From NCBI RefSeq assembly GCF_003577475.1, contig NZ_QPEP01000001.1:113830-177829 (forward strand): DNA of 64,000 nucleotides. Direction: 5' to 3'. The notes beneath the pieces were generated by a model. It made no database searches. It saw nothing but the letters and a program-made list of their open reading frames with translations, and had not been told where the DNA came from. Origin of the DNA: Salinibius halmophilus. Its GTDB lineage: Bacteria > Pseudomonadota > Gammaproteobacteria > Pseudomonadales > Natronospirillaceae. Positions 16,948 to 26,239 of this stretch are shown here, one piece after another (positions within the stretch are counted from its first letter, which is position 1; each line of letters starts with the position of its first letter). A program made the position numbers and the translations under genes.

Positions 16948-17478
16948 ATGACAATAATTATTGAAACGATCGCGGTTGCTTTTGCCCTGCTCGCCGCGCT
17001 CAGCATTGTGTGGAGTACGGTGCGCACCGGCATTCCGCCAATGATGAGCAACGCGTCGGCACGCTCAGCAATGCTCAAGCAAATTAATTGTAGTGACGGC
17101 GATATTATAGATTTAGGCAGCGGTTGGGGCACATTGCTGATGGCCGCCGCCAAACAACATCCGCAAAGGCAAATAATTGGATATGAGGTGTCTTGGCTAC
17201 CTTGGTTATACGCTCGCTTGCGGTTAGCAAAGTACCCGAATGTTCGAGTGTATCGGCAAGATTTTCGCCATGCGTCGCTTGCTAGCGCCAGCATTTTGCT
17301 GTGTTATTTAATGCCAAAAGGCATGCAGACCCTAGCAGGCCTGCTCGCTCAATATCCTGACCAGCAGATAACGATTATTAGCAACAACTTTAGCTTGCCA
17401 GCGTTGAGCGCCACGAAGACACTGCAACTTAACGACTTGTACAAAAGCCCTATATACGTTTACCAGTGGCCTAGTTAA
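16948..17478 (+). CDS. Membrane-anchored SAM-dependent methyltransferase-like protein
   Basis: An N-terminal hydrophobic helix (TIIIETIAVAFALLAALSIVW) is followed by a class I methyltransferase fold. Motif I is DIIDLGSGWGTLLMAAAK, and acidic motif II is IIGYEVSWLPWLYARLRL. The post-I region VYRQDFRHASL also fits. I favour the ATG at 16948 (176 residues); upstream TTG 16867 and ATG 16897 in the same frame are possible but add a non-hydrophobic leader. The substrate is unknown. Its stop overlaps that of the convergent outer-membrane protein gene by 4 bases. Confidence 0.7.
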   Translation: MTIIIETIAVAFALLAALSIVWSTVRTGIPPMMSNASARSAMLKQINCSDGDIIDLGSGWGTLLMAAAKQHPQRQIIGYEVSWLPWLYARLRLAKYPNVRVYRQDFRHASLASASILLCYLMPKGMQTLAGLLAQYPDQQITIISNNFSLPALSATKTLQLNDLYKSPIYVYQWPS

Positions 17479-18191
17479 AACCTAGCAGTAAAGGCAAGCA
17501 TGTAACGCCCGCCAAGGTTATCGGCTAAGTCTAGCGCCCGCACCAAATCAGCATCATATTGCTCAACCATTACTTGGCTGACCATGCCAAAATGGTCGCT
17601 CCATTGCCACTGCCCTTTGGCACCATAGCGATAGGTGTTGCCGCTGCTATCATGTGGGCCTTGGTCTGGGTACTCCTGCACCAAGCGCTGCTGGCTTTGC
17701 CAGCTGGCCTCTCCCACTAGGGCAACTTGTAAGCTGGCGTTTTGAAAGGCTGGCAGCAATACACTGGCATCCACTTGCGCCAAAGCAAACTCAAGGTTGT
17801 GCTTTACTTCAATGCTCGCCAACGTGGCATCCACTTTATGACCAACTAGTTCGTCGAACCAATAATAGCGACTAGCAGCCGTAGCTAGCAGTGGACCAAA
17901 CTCAGTTTCCACTCCTATACCAAGATGATCAAACCCACCCACAATAATGGGCTTAATAGCGCCATGTGTGAGCCAAATCTTCGACCCCATAGTGCCCAAA
18001 TACCCATGATCAAAATGATAGGTCAGCCAAATCGCTGGCTCTATGAGGTAACCGCCGAGCTGCAGTTGCTCAGTTTGTTGATCGTTAAATTGCGGCTGAC
18101 TCACTTGGCTGCCCAAGCCAACTTCCCATGCTATTGGCTTGGCCATAAGTGGGCTGGCAATCAATGCGACAGCAGCTAATAAAGGTTTCAT
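17475..18191 (-). CDS. Putative outer-membrane beta-barrel protein
   Basis: This 238-residue protein has a signal peptide (KPLLAAVALIASPLMA) and alternating aromatic/polar strands (YLGTMGSKIWLTHG, HFGMVSQVMVEQYD). It ends in a terminal Phe (GGRYMLAFTARF), the usual signal for outer-membrane barrel insertion. The size suits an 8-10-strand barrel of OmpW/YaiO-like size. The ligand is unknown. It is transcribed divergently from the RND pump genes and shares the 297-base regulatory region containing two 13-bp palindromes. Confidence 0.65.
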   Translation of the reverse strand: MKPLLAAVALIASPLMAKPIAWEVGLGSQVSQPQFNDQQTEQLQLGGYLIEPAIWLTYHFDHGYLGTMGSKIWLTHGAIKPIIVGGFDHLGIGVETEFGPLLATAASRYYWFDELVGHKVDATLASIEVKHNLEFALAQVDASVLLPAFQNASLQVALVGEASWQSQQRLVQEYPDQGPHDSSGNTYRYGAKGQWQWSDHFGMVSQVMVEQYDADLVRALDLADNLGGRYMLAFTARF

Positions 18192-18223
18192 TGCTTACAT
18201 GCTCCAGTTTGGTTTCGCATACA

Positions 18224-18260
18224 TATCTTATAGATACATACAATTTATATCTAGTAGATA
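18224..18260. promoter_or_regulatory. Two 13-bp palindromic operator candidates between OMP and RND genes
   Basis: TATCTTATAGATA at 18224-18236 and TATCTAGTAGATA at 18248-18260 share the arms TATCT/AGATA and lie 24 bases apart, close to two helical turns. They sit in an AT-rich divergent intergenic region of 297 bases (18192-18488), so they may control one or both of the outer-membrane protein and RND genes. No regulator gene is adjacent, so the factor is unknown. The rest of the gap holds no gene. Confidence 0.5.
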
Positions 18261-18488
18261 CTAAACACTTTGTTAACCGCTGCTGTTTGGAATGTACTCA
18301 GTAAGCAAACTGGGCGGTGGGAAGACCTTAACGAATTCGTAATCTACTGTGTATCAATTATGAACCGATATCTGAACGCCTATTGATCATTTGTTCATCA
18401 ATTCATTTAATTCATTCGCTTATTGCAAGCAAAATAAAACAGATATGAATGTTTTATCTCACTAAACTCGCACAGGGAGCGATTGAAA

Positions 18489-19712
18489 ATGAAACCGTCC
18501 AACATCATTTTCAAAGGTGTTCTGCCACTTGGTGTGCTTGGTGCTTCAGTTTTTGCCTTTGCCGCATTAACTAGCCAGCCACCACAGGTAGAAACCATAA
18601 CTGAAGAAAAAATATATACCGTCGACACCCTACCCGTTCTACACCAAGCGCAACGACCTCAGCTAGAACTCTATGGAATGGTGCACACACCCAAACAACA
18701 ACTTATTACCAGTGAAGTGACAGGTAAGTTGTTGCGAGTGTTAGTAGAGGTTGGTGACCAAGTTGAGCCCGGTGATTTATTGATGGAGGTGGATGATTTC
18801 CATGCCCAGCAAGCAGTTGCTAATCAACGCTTGCAAATATCACAAATTAACAGCCAGCTGCTGCAGAACGAGCAACAAAAAAACCAAGCCGAGCAAGAAC
18901 TTGTGGTGCAAAAGCGCTTACTTGGGCTGAGTCAGAATCAGTTAGCCGCTGCCGATAATATGCTTAATCGGAAATTGATTTCCGATATCGAGCACGCGGC
19001 ACAACTACGCGAGTTTAGTAACCTTGAATTAACCGTAAAGCGCTTAGAAGGGTCTATCGAGCTAGCCGACATTCAACACCAGCAGTTAACCCTGCAAAAG
19101 GAACTCGCCCAGAATGAGCTAATCAACCTTGAGCGAATGCTGGCGAACACATCGATCATAGCGCCAGTAGCAGGGCAAGTCATTGGCAACCTGCCAACCC
19201 CTGGGCAATTAATTAATAACGGTATGCAGGTCGCTCAATTAGTGCAAACCGATCAAAAAGAAGTACAGGTTCAGTTGCCTGCCCATTTAAGCCGTCAGTT
19301 AGAGAACACTCCTACCATCGCATTTACCGATGCCGGCACGCGCTTGGTATTGGATAGAATCGCTGCTCAAGTTGAGCCTGGCATGGTTGGCCGAACGGCA
19401 TTTCTTAAAGTGGTGGATCATGGAGACCGGTTAACGGCCGGCGATACTACACGCATTATTTTAAACCTACCGGCCATTAACAATGTGATTGCGGTGCCTG
19501 CGGCAGCGGTTTTTGACGACAAACGTGTTTATGAAGTGGTAGATGGCGCACTAGAAGCCGTTGAATTTGAGCACCTAGGTAGCATGATTCAGGGCAGCGA
19601 CCGCCATATACTCATTCAAGCTGCGGCACTAGAAAACGGTGACCAGCTGCTAGCGACTCGCATCGCTAATGTAACCTCAGGCATGAAGGTAAAAGGAGCG
19701 GGTGATGAGTAA
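18489..19712 (+). CDS. RND efflux periplasmic adaptor (membrane fusion protein)
   Basis: This protein has an N-terminal anchor helix (GVLPLGVLGASVFAFAAL), a barrel-sandwich/biotinyl-lipoyl half-motif (VTGKLLRVLVEVGDQVEPGDLLMEVDD) and a long coiled-coil hairpin rich in Gln/Leu (about 110-235). The second lipoyl half is SIIAPVAGQVIGNLPTPGQLI, followed by beta-barrel and membrane-proximal domains. I use the ATG at 18489 (407 residues), which sits 9 bases after GGGAG; TTG 18483 is too close. It links the permease encoded next to an outer-membrane channel, but no TolC-type gene is in the window. Confidence 0.9.
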   Translation: MKPSNIIFKGVLPLGVLGASVFAFAALTSQPPQVETITEEKIYTVDTLPVLHQAQRPQLELYGMVHTPKQQLITSEVTGKLLRVLVEVGDQVEPGDLLMEVDDFHAQQAVANQRLQISQINSQLLQNEQQKNQAEQELVVQKRLLGLSQNQLAAADNMLNRKLISDIEHAAQLREFSNLELTVKRLEGSIELADIQHQQLTLQKELAQNELINLERMLANTSIIAPVAGQVIGNLPTPGQLINNGMQVAQLVQTDQKEVQVQLPAHLSRQLENTPTIAFTDAGTRLVLDRIAAQVEPGMVGRTAFLKVVDHGDRLTAGDTTRIILNLPAINNVIAVPAAAVFDDKRVYEVVDGALEAVEFEHLGSMIQGSDRHILIQAAALENGDQLLATRIANVTSGMKVKGAGDE

Positions 19713-22700
19713 GCTCTTTGATTACTTCATTCGCCATCGCCTAGCTGCCAATATTTGCATGTTGATGATGATATTGGCAGGTTTGTTTGGTGCTTTGCGA
19801 ATGAAGCAAACCTTTTATCCCGAGCTGGAGTTCAATGAAATTCAGGTCAGCATTGCTTGGCCGGGCGCTTCTGCTGACAACGTTGCGCAATGGATTGCTA
19901 CCCCACTTAGCAACTCTTTAGAAGCGGTTGCCAATGTTGAAGAGGTCAGCAGCTATAGCGATTCGGGTTACGCAAGCTTTTACGTGAAGGTTGCTTATGG
20001 CGCCAACATGCAAAAAGCTGAGGAGGATATCAAGGCTCAGGTTGATCGCTTCCAACTACCGCAAGGCGCCGAAAGGCCTGACGTTTCTCGGTTCGAGTTT
20101 CAGGAAGTTGTGTACTACTACAGTTTAACCGGGCCTAACATTGATGAGCTACGCCCTATTGCCAGCGAGTTGCGCAAAGAACTGCTCGCATTGGGTATTC
20201 CACGCGTGGATCTAAATGGCACCCAAGCTCAACGCCTTGAAGTCACAGTTCCGATTGCTGCCCTAAGCAATCTAGATTTATCCATCGATACGCTTGCCCA
20301 ACAAATTGCGATGGTGAACCGCGATTATTCGGCTAGCCAAATTGGGGAAGATTATAAAAGTCGAAGCATTCGCAGTTCTGGCTATAGCACTGAGCTGAAT
20401 GACCTGAAAAATCTACCCGTGCAAACCTCAGGTGGCAGCATTGCATTAGGTGACGTCGCGAACATTGAATACAGCAATATTCCAGGGCAAGCGAAAATTT
20501 CGGTAAACGGGCAACCGGCAATTGAGTTGCAAGTCTATCGCGACCACTCTGTCGACTCGGTAGCCGTGGCAAACCTATTCGAACCCTGGGTAGAAAAAAC
20601 CAATGCGACCTTGCCACAAGGCATGGCCTTGGTTGAGGTGTTTAATCTTGCAGAGTTTGTCATTGGTAGCCGCAATATGCTACTTGCTAACGCCGCGGCG
20701 GGCTTAGCCTTAGTATTAGTGCTACTGTTTTTTATGCTCAACCGGCGCGTTGCGTTTTGGACAGCGGTAGGGGTACCGGTATCGATTCTTGGCACCCTCG
20801 CCTTCTTATATAGCCAAGATGTAACACTCAACTTTTTTACTATTTTTTCTCTCTTAATGGCGCTGGGCATTATTGTGGATGATGCCATTGTTGTGGGCGA
20901 GGAGTCTTTGACCTTGTTTCAGCAAGGCAAATCGCCTCACGAGGCAGCATTGTTGGGCGCTAAACGCATGTTTGGGCCAATTATGGCGTCGTCGCTCACG
21001 ACTATTGCAGCCTTTTCACCTCTACTGTTTTTACCAGGTGAGTTTGGGCAGTTATTAAAGCCAATTCCGCTGGTCATCATATGTGTGGTAATCGCCTCAA
21101 TTGTTGAATGTTTTGTAATTCTGCCTGCTCACCTGCGCCATAGCTTTGAAGGCATGCAGAAAAAGCCACCGAATAAACTGCGATTACGCATTGAACACGC
21201 AATTGATTGGGTACGACAAAAGCCTTATCGGGCGTTCGCCACGTTTGCCCTATCACACAGGTTTTTAACTGTCTCGATAACGCTTGGTTCGCTCATTATT
21301 GCTTTAGCACTAGTTATCAGCCAGCGCGTAGGCTTTGAAGGCGATGTGAATGCCGAAAATGATCAAATTATGGCCCGTATTCATTTTGTTGATGGCACGC
21401 CCAATAGCGTAATAGATGAGATGGTTCTAGCGGCTCGCGATGCACTTGAACTGGCGAACAACGAGCTAAGCGCGCAAAACTTAGTAGAAGTGTTGATTGA
21501 CGAGCGCTACTACCATAGTAACTCCGTGTTCTTTTTAGCAACACTATCGCCACGTGACGACAGGCAAGTATCGAACGTGCAGGTACTAAACAAGTGGCGC
21601 GATAACTTGCCCGATAGCAGCTGGGTGTATTATGTCAGCATGGGTGATCAGCAACGTGGTGGTTCGGCCAATGCAGATACCATCGGCTTTTTTATTGCCG
21701 GCGACGTGACATTAGACACGTTAAGAGTTGCTGTGGACGACTTTAAAGAGGAACTTAAACGCTACCCAGAGCTGCAAGAGGTTGAAGACAACCTAGGCAA
21801 GGGTGCAGTAGAAGTCACCTTCGACCTACTGCCACAGGCTGAACGCATTGGCATGACCGCCGCCAATATTAGCCAGCAGCTTCGAGCGGCCATCGACGGC
21901 AGCCAGGTGCAAAACTTTGTCCGCCACGGCCGAGATACCGATATTGTTGTGGTACTGCCGCAAACCGAGAGAGAAGACCAGCACATTTTGGCAGGCATTC
22001 CAATTCGCTTACCTAATGGCCAAACCACCCCGCTTGGTACATTAGTGACATTTGGCAGCGATACCAGTGCGAGTGCCATTTATATGCAAGATGGCCAAGT
22101 GGGTGCTGAGATCACTGCCAAAGTTGTTTCGGATACCACAACGGTAGCGGAACTAAGCCGCGAGATAAGCCAAACTGTGTTACCAACCATATTAACTCGC
22201 TACAACTTGCAAGCAGACTTCACTGGCGGCAATCAAAGTGAGCAAGAATTGCTGAATAACTTGATGTTTGCAGGCCTTGGCGCTTTGGCTTTGATCTACC
22301 TTGTGTTGGCTTGGAGCTTTGCCTCTTGGAGCTGGCCTTTGGCAGTAATGGCGGCCATTCCATTGGCGATTACTGGGGCAATTTATGGCCATGCTTTGCT
22401 TGGCTTAAACCTAAATGTCCTGTCGATTTTTGGCTTTTTTGCCTTAGGCGGCATCATCGTTAACGACTCGATCATCTTGGTTACCCGATATCGAGAGCTG
22501 CTCGCCGAAGGCATGGATAGAAAACTAGCCATTGTTGAAGCATCGGTACAACGCTTTCGGGCGGTGATTCTCACTACACTCACGACAGTATTTGGCTTGC
22601 TGCCACTGTTATTTGAAACCTCAGTTAACGCGCAGCTTGTGCGTTCAATGGCGGTATCTTTAGCGTTTGGTTTAAGCTTTGGTACCTTACTGGTTTTAGT

Positions 22701-22779
22701 GATTGTACCCTGCCTATTGAGCTACATTGAGAGCATGCGTAATGGTATGAAGCGCTTGCGTGGTAAGCCTGCTATGTAG
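19705..22779 (+). CDS. RND-family efflux permease
   Basis: This is a permease of about 1024 residues with twelve predicted helices, the AcrB-type organisation. The N-terminal helix (LAANICMLMMILAGLFGALRM) leads into a porter domain beginning MKQTFYPELEFNEIQVSIAWPGAS. TM4 carries the proton-relay acidic motif GIIVDDAIVVGEE, and TM10-12 contain GGIIVNDSIILVTRYRE. It exports drugs, metals or lipids; HAE-type substrates are most likely from length and motifs. The ATG at 19705 with AAAGGAG 6 bases upstream is preferred over GTG 19702. It overlaps the adaptor by 8 bases. Confidence 0.92.
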   Translation: MSKLFDYFIRHRLAANICMLMMILAGLFGALRMKQTFYPELEFNEIQVSIAWPGASADNVAQWIATPLSNSLEAVANVEEVSSYSDSGYASFYVKVAYGANMQKAEEDIKAQVDRFQLPQGAERPDVSRFEFQEVVYYYSLTGPNIDELRPIASELRKELLALGIPRVDLNGTQAQRLEVTVPIAALSNLDLSIDTLAQQIAMVNRDYSASQIGEDYKSRSIRSSGYSTELNDLKNLPVQTSGGSIALGDVANIEYSNIPGQAKISVNGQPAIELQVYRDHSVDSVAVANLFEPWVEKTNATLPQGMALVEVFNLAEFVIGSRNMLLANAAAGLALVLVLLFFMLNRRVAFWTAVGVPVSILGTLAFLYSQDVTLNFFTIFSLLMALGIIVDDAIVVGEESLTLFQQGKSPHEAALLGAKRMFGPIMASSLTTIAAFSPLLFLPGEFGQLLKPIPLVIICVVIASIVECFVILPAHLRHSFEGMQKKPPNKLRLRIEHAIDWVRQKPYRAFATFALSHRFLTVSITLGSLIIALALVISQRVGFEGDVNAENDQIMARIHFVDGTPNSVIDEMVLAARDALELANNELSAQNLVEVLIDERYYHSNSVFFLATLSPRDDRQVSNVQVLNKWRDNLPDSSWVYYVSMGDQQRGGSANADTIGFFIAGDVTLDTLRVAVDDFKEELKRYPELQEVEDNLGKGAVEVTFDLLPQAERIGMTAANISQQLRAAIDGSQVQNFVRHGRDTDIVVVLPQTEREDQHILAGIPIRLPNGQTTPLGTLVTFGSDTSASAIYMQDGQVGAEITAKVVSDTTTVAELSREISQTVLPTILTRYNLQADFTGGNQSEQELLNNLMFAGLGALALIYLVLAWSFASWSWPLAVMAAIPLAITGAIYGHALLGLNLNVLSIFGFFALGGIIVNDSIILVTRYRELLAEGMDRKLAIVEASVQRFRAVILTTLTTVFGLLPLLFETSVNAQLVRSMAVSLAFGLSFGTLLVLVIVPCLLSYIESMRNGMKRLRGKPAM

Positions 22780-22788
22780 TTTCTTTTT

Positions 22789-22808
22789 CGCTGCGCTTCG
22801 GCGCAGCG
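22789..22808 (+). terminator. Hairpin after the RND permease, terminator-like
   Basis: CGCTGCGC-TTCG-GCGCAGCG is a perfect 8-bp GC-rich stem with a stable UUCG-type tetraloop, 10 bases after the permease stop. No uridine run follows, so termination efficiency is uncertain; a repeat-like role is possible. Confidence 0.55.
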
Positions 22809-22885
22809 CTCGCTTTGATTATTCGCACAATTTTTACATTCATTGCCTAGACTAATCGCAGTATCTGTTCAACTAGGAGACGATT

Positions 22886-24559
22886 GTGCTGAAATCTCTC
22901 AAGCTTCGAATTTATCTGTTGGTGTTCGTGCCATTCCTGTTAATTACTATTGTTAGCTTAATTGTTGAGTCTCGATTAGTAAGTGCCTTGCAGGAGGCCA
23001 CTGCAAAAATAGTAGAAACGAGTGTGATTGATGTTGAAAAACATCGATTAAAGTCCGTTATGCAAACCGCAGAGACGGCCATTCAGCCACTCATAGACCT
23101 GCCAGGCACGACGGGTAAAGATGAGGGGTTAGCGCAGTTAGCGCTAATGAAGTTTGATGGCGATGTCGGCTATATGTCAGCATACGATAGTAAGGGTACA
23201 AGGCTGATGCACGCCGGTGGTGCTGGCGGTATTGGTGACAACTATTGGAACTTAAAAGACACGCAAGGCAACCTACTGATCCAAGGAATCATTCAATCTG
23301 CTAAGGAAGGCGATGGGTACTATACATATTACTTCCCAAAACCTGGTGAATCAGTCGCCGAGCCCAAGTTTGGCTATTACATTTATATCGATAAATGGGA
23401 TGTTATTGTTGGAACGGGTTTTTACATTGACAGCGTAGAGCAAACCCTTGCACAAGTAGATAGTGAAATATCGACGCAAGCAGCGCAAATCAGTACTCAA
23501 ACGATCGCATTACTGCTAGTTTTGGCTGCGCTTATTTTCGTTGCGAGTTTCTTTGGCATTCGCTCGGTATATGACCCGCTTCAGCGTTTGAAACAAGCAG
23601 TTGGCAATTTGGCGTCCGGTGCAGGGGATCTCACAGCCAAGCTGCCCAAAAACAACATATCCTTGCTCAATGACACAAGCCAGTACTTTAATAAGTATTT
23701 AGACAGCCTCGCTGTTGATATAAAGCAATTGAAAGAATCAACACGCGAACTTGAATCGATTTCCTCAACCTCTAGCCAGCAAGGCAGCCAACTCAAAGCT
23801 GTCTCTCAGCAACAGATGCATGCCACGACCCAGGTGGCTGCAGCGATCGAGCAACTTGCATCAACGGCCAATCAAATAGCCGAAAGCGCTGAAACGACGC
23901 GAGCTACGGCAGGCGAAGCAGAAACAGGCATTCACTCTGTATTAGGCCAGGTTAAGCAGGGTCGTCACGAGCTTGAATCACTGAACGATATTTTGTCGAG
24001 CATGGAAAACTCAGTACAAGCACTTGAGCAAAATGTTGGCACCATCAATGATTCGCTTAACGTTATCAGTAGCATCTCTGAACAAACTAACTTGCTGGCG
24101 CTTAACGCTGCGATTGAAGCGGCGCGTGCTGGCGATCAAGGTAGAGGCTTTGCGGTGGTAGCAGACGAAGTAAGGAGCCTTGCACAGCGAAGCAAAGAAA
24201 GCACTGAAGACATTCAGCAAGTACTCGAAAAACTACAGTCAAGCATGCAACGCACAGTGAGCGACATGGCAGGATCTGCTGATAAGCGACAGGCGGTTAC
24301 CGAGGCGATGGCCAGTATTAGTGAAATCGTTAATCAGAGTACGCAACTTATTCGACAGCTTGCGGAGCAAAATGTTCAGGTCGCAACGGCCGCTCATGAA
24401 CAGGCTCAAGTTGCAGCAGATGTAGCGAAAAATGTGACTGGAATTGCCGACTTGTCGTCTGAGGTGGATGGTATATCGCAGCAAAACGAGGAACAAATCC
24501 AGAGTATAGAGAAGCAATCAAACCAGATTGCTTCTATTACGAGTAAGTTTACTGTTTAA
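22886..24559 (+). CDS. Methyl-accepting chemotaxis protein with periplasmic Cache domain
   Basis: This 557-residue chemoreceptor has an N-terminal helix ([19 protein letters not shown]) and a periplasmic single-Cache ligand-binding domain (about 30-185, with [21 protein letters not shown] and the [17 protein letters not shown] closing segment). A second helix ([20 protein letters not shown]), a short HAMP region and a long cytoplasmic coiled coil follow. The signalling hairpin tip, [20 protein letters not shown] and [13 protein letters not shown], is intact. It should signal to CheA/CheW; small carboxylates are usual ligands of this Cache type. GTG start with AGGAGA. Its end overlaps the convergent thiD by 11 bases. 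Confidence 0.93.
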   Translation: MLKSLKLRIYLLVFVPFLLITIVSLIVESRLVSALQEATAKIVETSVIDVEKHRLKSVMQTAETAIQPLIDLPGTTGKDEGLAQLALMKFDGDVGYMSAYDSKGTRLMHAGGAGGIGDNYWNLKDTQGNLLIQGIIQSAKEGDGYYTYYFPKPGESVAEPKFGYYIYIDKWDVIVGTGFYIDSVEQTLAQVDSEISTQAAQISTQTIALLLVLAALIFVASFFGIRSVYDPLQRLKQAVGNLASGAGDLTAKLPKNNISLLNDTSQYFNKYLDSLAVDIKQLKESTRELESISSTSSQQGSQLKAVSQQQMHATTQVAAAIEQLASTANQIAESAETTRATAGEAETGIHSVLGQVKQGRHELESLNDILSSMENSVQALEQNVGTINDSLNVISSISEQTNLLALNAAIEAARAGDQGRGFAVVADEVRSLAQRSKESTEDIQQVLEKLQSSMQRTVSDMAGSADKRQAVTEAMASISEIVNQSTQLIRQLAEQNVQVATAAHEQAQVAADVAKNVTGIADLSSEVDGISQQNEEQIQSIEKQSNQIASITSKFTV

Positions 24560-25343
24560 AAAAGTGGTGTATTGGGCCTTTGCCGGAGCCAATCGTTAGC
24601 TGGTCAGAGGCCTGCAATGCTTGTGACACATAGCGCTTGGCCTGCTGGCATGCGCCTAACAAATCAAAGCCTAAGGCTAGGTAGGTAGCAATGGCGGCAC
24701 TATGGCTGCAGCCAGTGCCATGTGTGTTGTGACTGTTTACCTTACGCCCTGCCACAACGGTGCAAGCGCCTTGTTCAATCAACCAATCATCATGGTGATT
24801 GACTTCTCGCCCGCCAACACCCTTCAGTACGATTGGTGGCCAGCCCGAAAACTGGTCGATAAACTTGTCTGGCTGCGCCAATAGCGTTTGTGAGTCGGTA
24901 TTAATCAACAGTGCCGCTTCATGTGTGTTTGGCGTTAACACCGAAGCAAGCGGGAATAACGCTTCTTTGAGTGTTTGCACAGATGAGCTGGGCAAGAGCA
25001 CATCCCCATTAGCACTCACCATTACTGGGTCGACCACAACATGCTCTACGTTGGCGGCTTTTATGTGTTTGGCCACCACGCGAATCACTTCCGGGTCGCC
25101 TAGCATGCCGACTTTGATTGCTTTTACTGTTAAGTCACTTAGTACGGCCGTTAGCTGCTGGTCAACAAACTCGGCGGAAATTGGTTCAATACCAGCAACG
25201 CCATGCGAGTTTTGCGCCGTAAGCGCCGATAGCACTGTGGCCGCGTAGCCGCCATTTGCAGAAATGCTTTTGATATCAGCTTGAATGCCAGCGCCGCCGC
25301 CAGAATCCGAACCGGCAATCGACAGCACAATAGGTATGGTCAT
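24549..25343 (-). CDS. thiD: Hydroxymethylpyrimidine/phosphomethylpyrimidine kinase
   Basis: This 264-residue ribokinase-fold enzyme carries the ThiD signature [18 protein letters not shown], the substrate loop [10 protein letters not shown] and the C-terminal anion-hole motif [20 protein letters not shown]. It phosphorylates HMP to HMP-P and HMP-PP for thiamine synthesis and salvage. The length equals the usual family length. No other thi gene is adjacent. I looked for a TPP riboswitch in the 154-base gap upstream (25344-25497) and saw no clear conserved CTGAGA/ACYTGA pair. Its stop lies inside the convergent chemoreceptor gene. Confidence 0.93.
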   Translation of the reverse strand: MTIPIVLSIAGSDSGGGAGIQADIKSISANGGYAATVLSALTAQNSHGVAGIEPISAEFVDQQLTAVLSDLTVKAIKVGMLGDPEVIRVVAKHIKAANVEHVVVDPVMVSANGDVLLPSSSVQTLKEALFPLASVLTPNTHEAALLINTDSQTLLAQPDKFIDQFSGWPPIVLKGVGGREVNHHDDWLIEQGACTVVAGRKVNSHNTHGTGCSHSAAIATYLALGFDLLGACQQAKRYVSQALQASDQLTIGSGKGPIHHFFKQ

Positions 25344-25497
25344 AATCCTTTCTCGGTAACAATGTGCCTGTGAATACGTGCAACCATACTACCCTAGATT
25401 GATAGCAATGCGCAGCGCGTTCAGGTTCGCCTAACAGCGCAGGTTAAGCTGTTACAGATAAGCTTAACGAGAGCTCATTTTTTGCAAGGACCATCTT

Positions 25498-26151
25498 ATG
25501 AAACAACTCGCTTACCTTGGCGCCGCGATTATATTAACTGGCTGTGCTTCGCGACCACCGATGAATGTTCAAGCTACTTACTTAACCGACTCACCTCGCC
25601 ATACCATTGTTGAGTCGGCATCTAATGGGGCATCTCAAATCAAGTATGCTGGTTACGTTGCTACCGTTGATAAAGATACCGAGCGCGCTTTGGGCGGGGC
25701 CATTTTGGCAGATATATTTGATAGCTCAGCCATTGCCGAAGAACGCACACAAAATGTTAGTTTGCGCCAAGTAGACCCTATGGGTGAAGCAGTGACGCTG
25801 AACTACCAAACATTATGTTCCGCCAGTGGTTTTCGCTTAAGCGACTTGGGTTTGGATACCGTGGATGTCGACAAAAACGTTAAAGGTACTTTGAAGTACC
25901 AAGGCACCACTTGGCAAATTGCCGATAACACACTGCGAGATGTGCTGGGCAATGAGTACAAGATTGGTGGTGCTACGGTGACGCATGACGGTGAAATTTT
26001 GCTGGAGTATTTTCTCGATGCCTACGTAGGTGGCTTTAGCAGTGAAAGTTATGTTTGGTTGAATCAAACCAGTGATCAGGCTGACTTGTTATTGGCCACC
26101 ACACTGCTTAATTACACACTGTCTTTCGAACCAATTGAGTGCGGTGAATAA
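25498..26151 (+). CDS. Hypothetical lipoprotein
   Basis: This 217-residue protein has a lipobox (AIILTGC, lipidated Cys 16) and a soluble domain of mixed strands and helices. It contains LSDLGLDTVDVDKNVKGTLKYQGTTWQIADN and ends EPIECGE. I do not recognise the family and see no catalytic motif. ATG start with AAGGA upstream. It is monocistronic, convergent with phoX and separated from it by a strong hairpin. Confidence 0.65.
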   Translation: MKQLAYLGAAIILTGCASRPPMNVQATYLTDSPRHTIVESASNGASQIKYAGYVATVDKDTERALGGAILADIFDSSAIAEERTQNVSLRQVDPMGEAVTLNYQTLCSASGFRLSDLGLDTVDVDKNVKGTLKYQGTTWQIADNTLRDVLGNEYKIGGATVTHDGEILLEYFLDAYVGGFSSESYVWLNQTSDQADLLLATTLLNYTLSFEPIECGE

Positions 26152-26167
26152 CAGTGCCATAAACAAG

Positions 26168-26193
26168 TAAGCCAGTGGCGAACCACTGGCTTA
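26168..26193. terminator. Bidirectional terminator-like hairpin
   Basis: A perfect 11-bp stem (TAAGCCAGTGG and CCACTGGCTTA) closes a CGAA loop midway between two convergent genes: the lipoprotein stop is at 26151 and the phoX stop at 26240. There is no strong T run on the plus strand; on the minus strand a CTTGTTTATGG stretch follows. Placement and symmetry favour a shared terminator. Confidence 0.65.
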
Positions 26194-26239
26194 ATAAGCA
26201 AGTCCTTTTGCTAGTTTCCCTGTTAATCGGCTCTAATGC

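Noticed and set aside
25344-25497. TPP riboswitch upstream of thiD
   Set aside because: I could not find the conserved CTGAGA and paired core elements on the minus strand.
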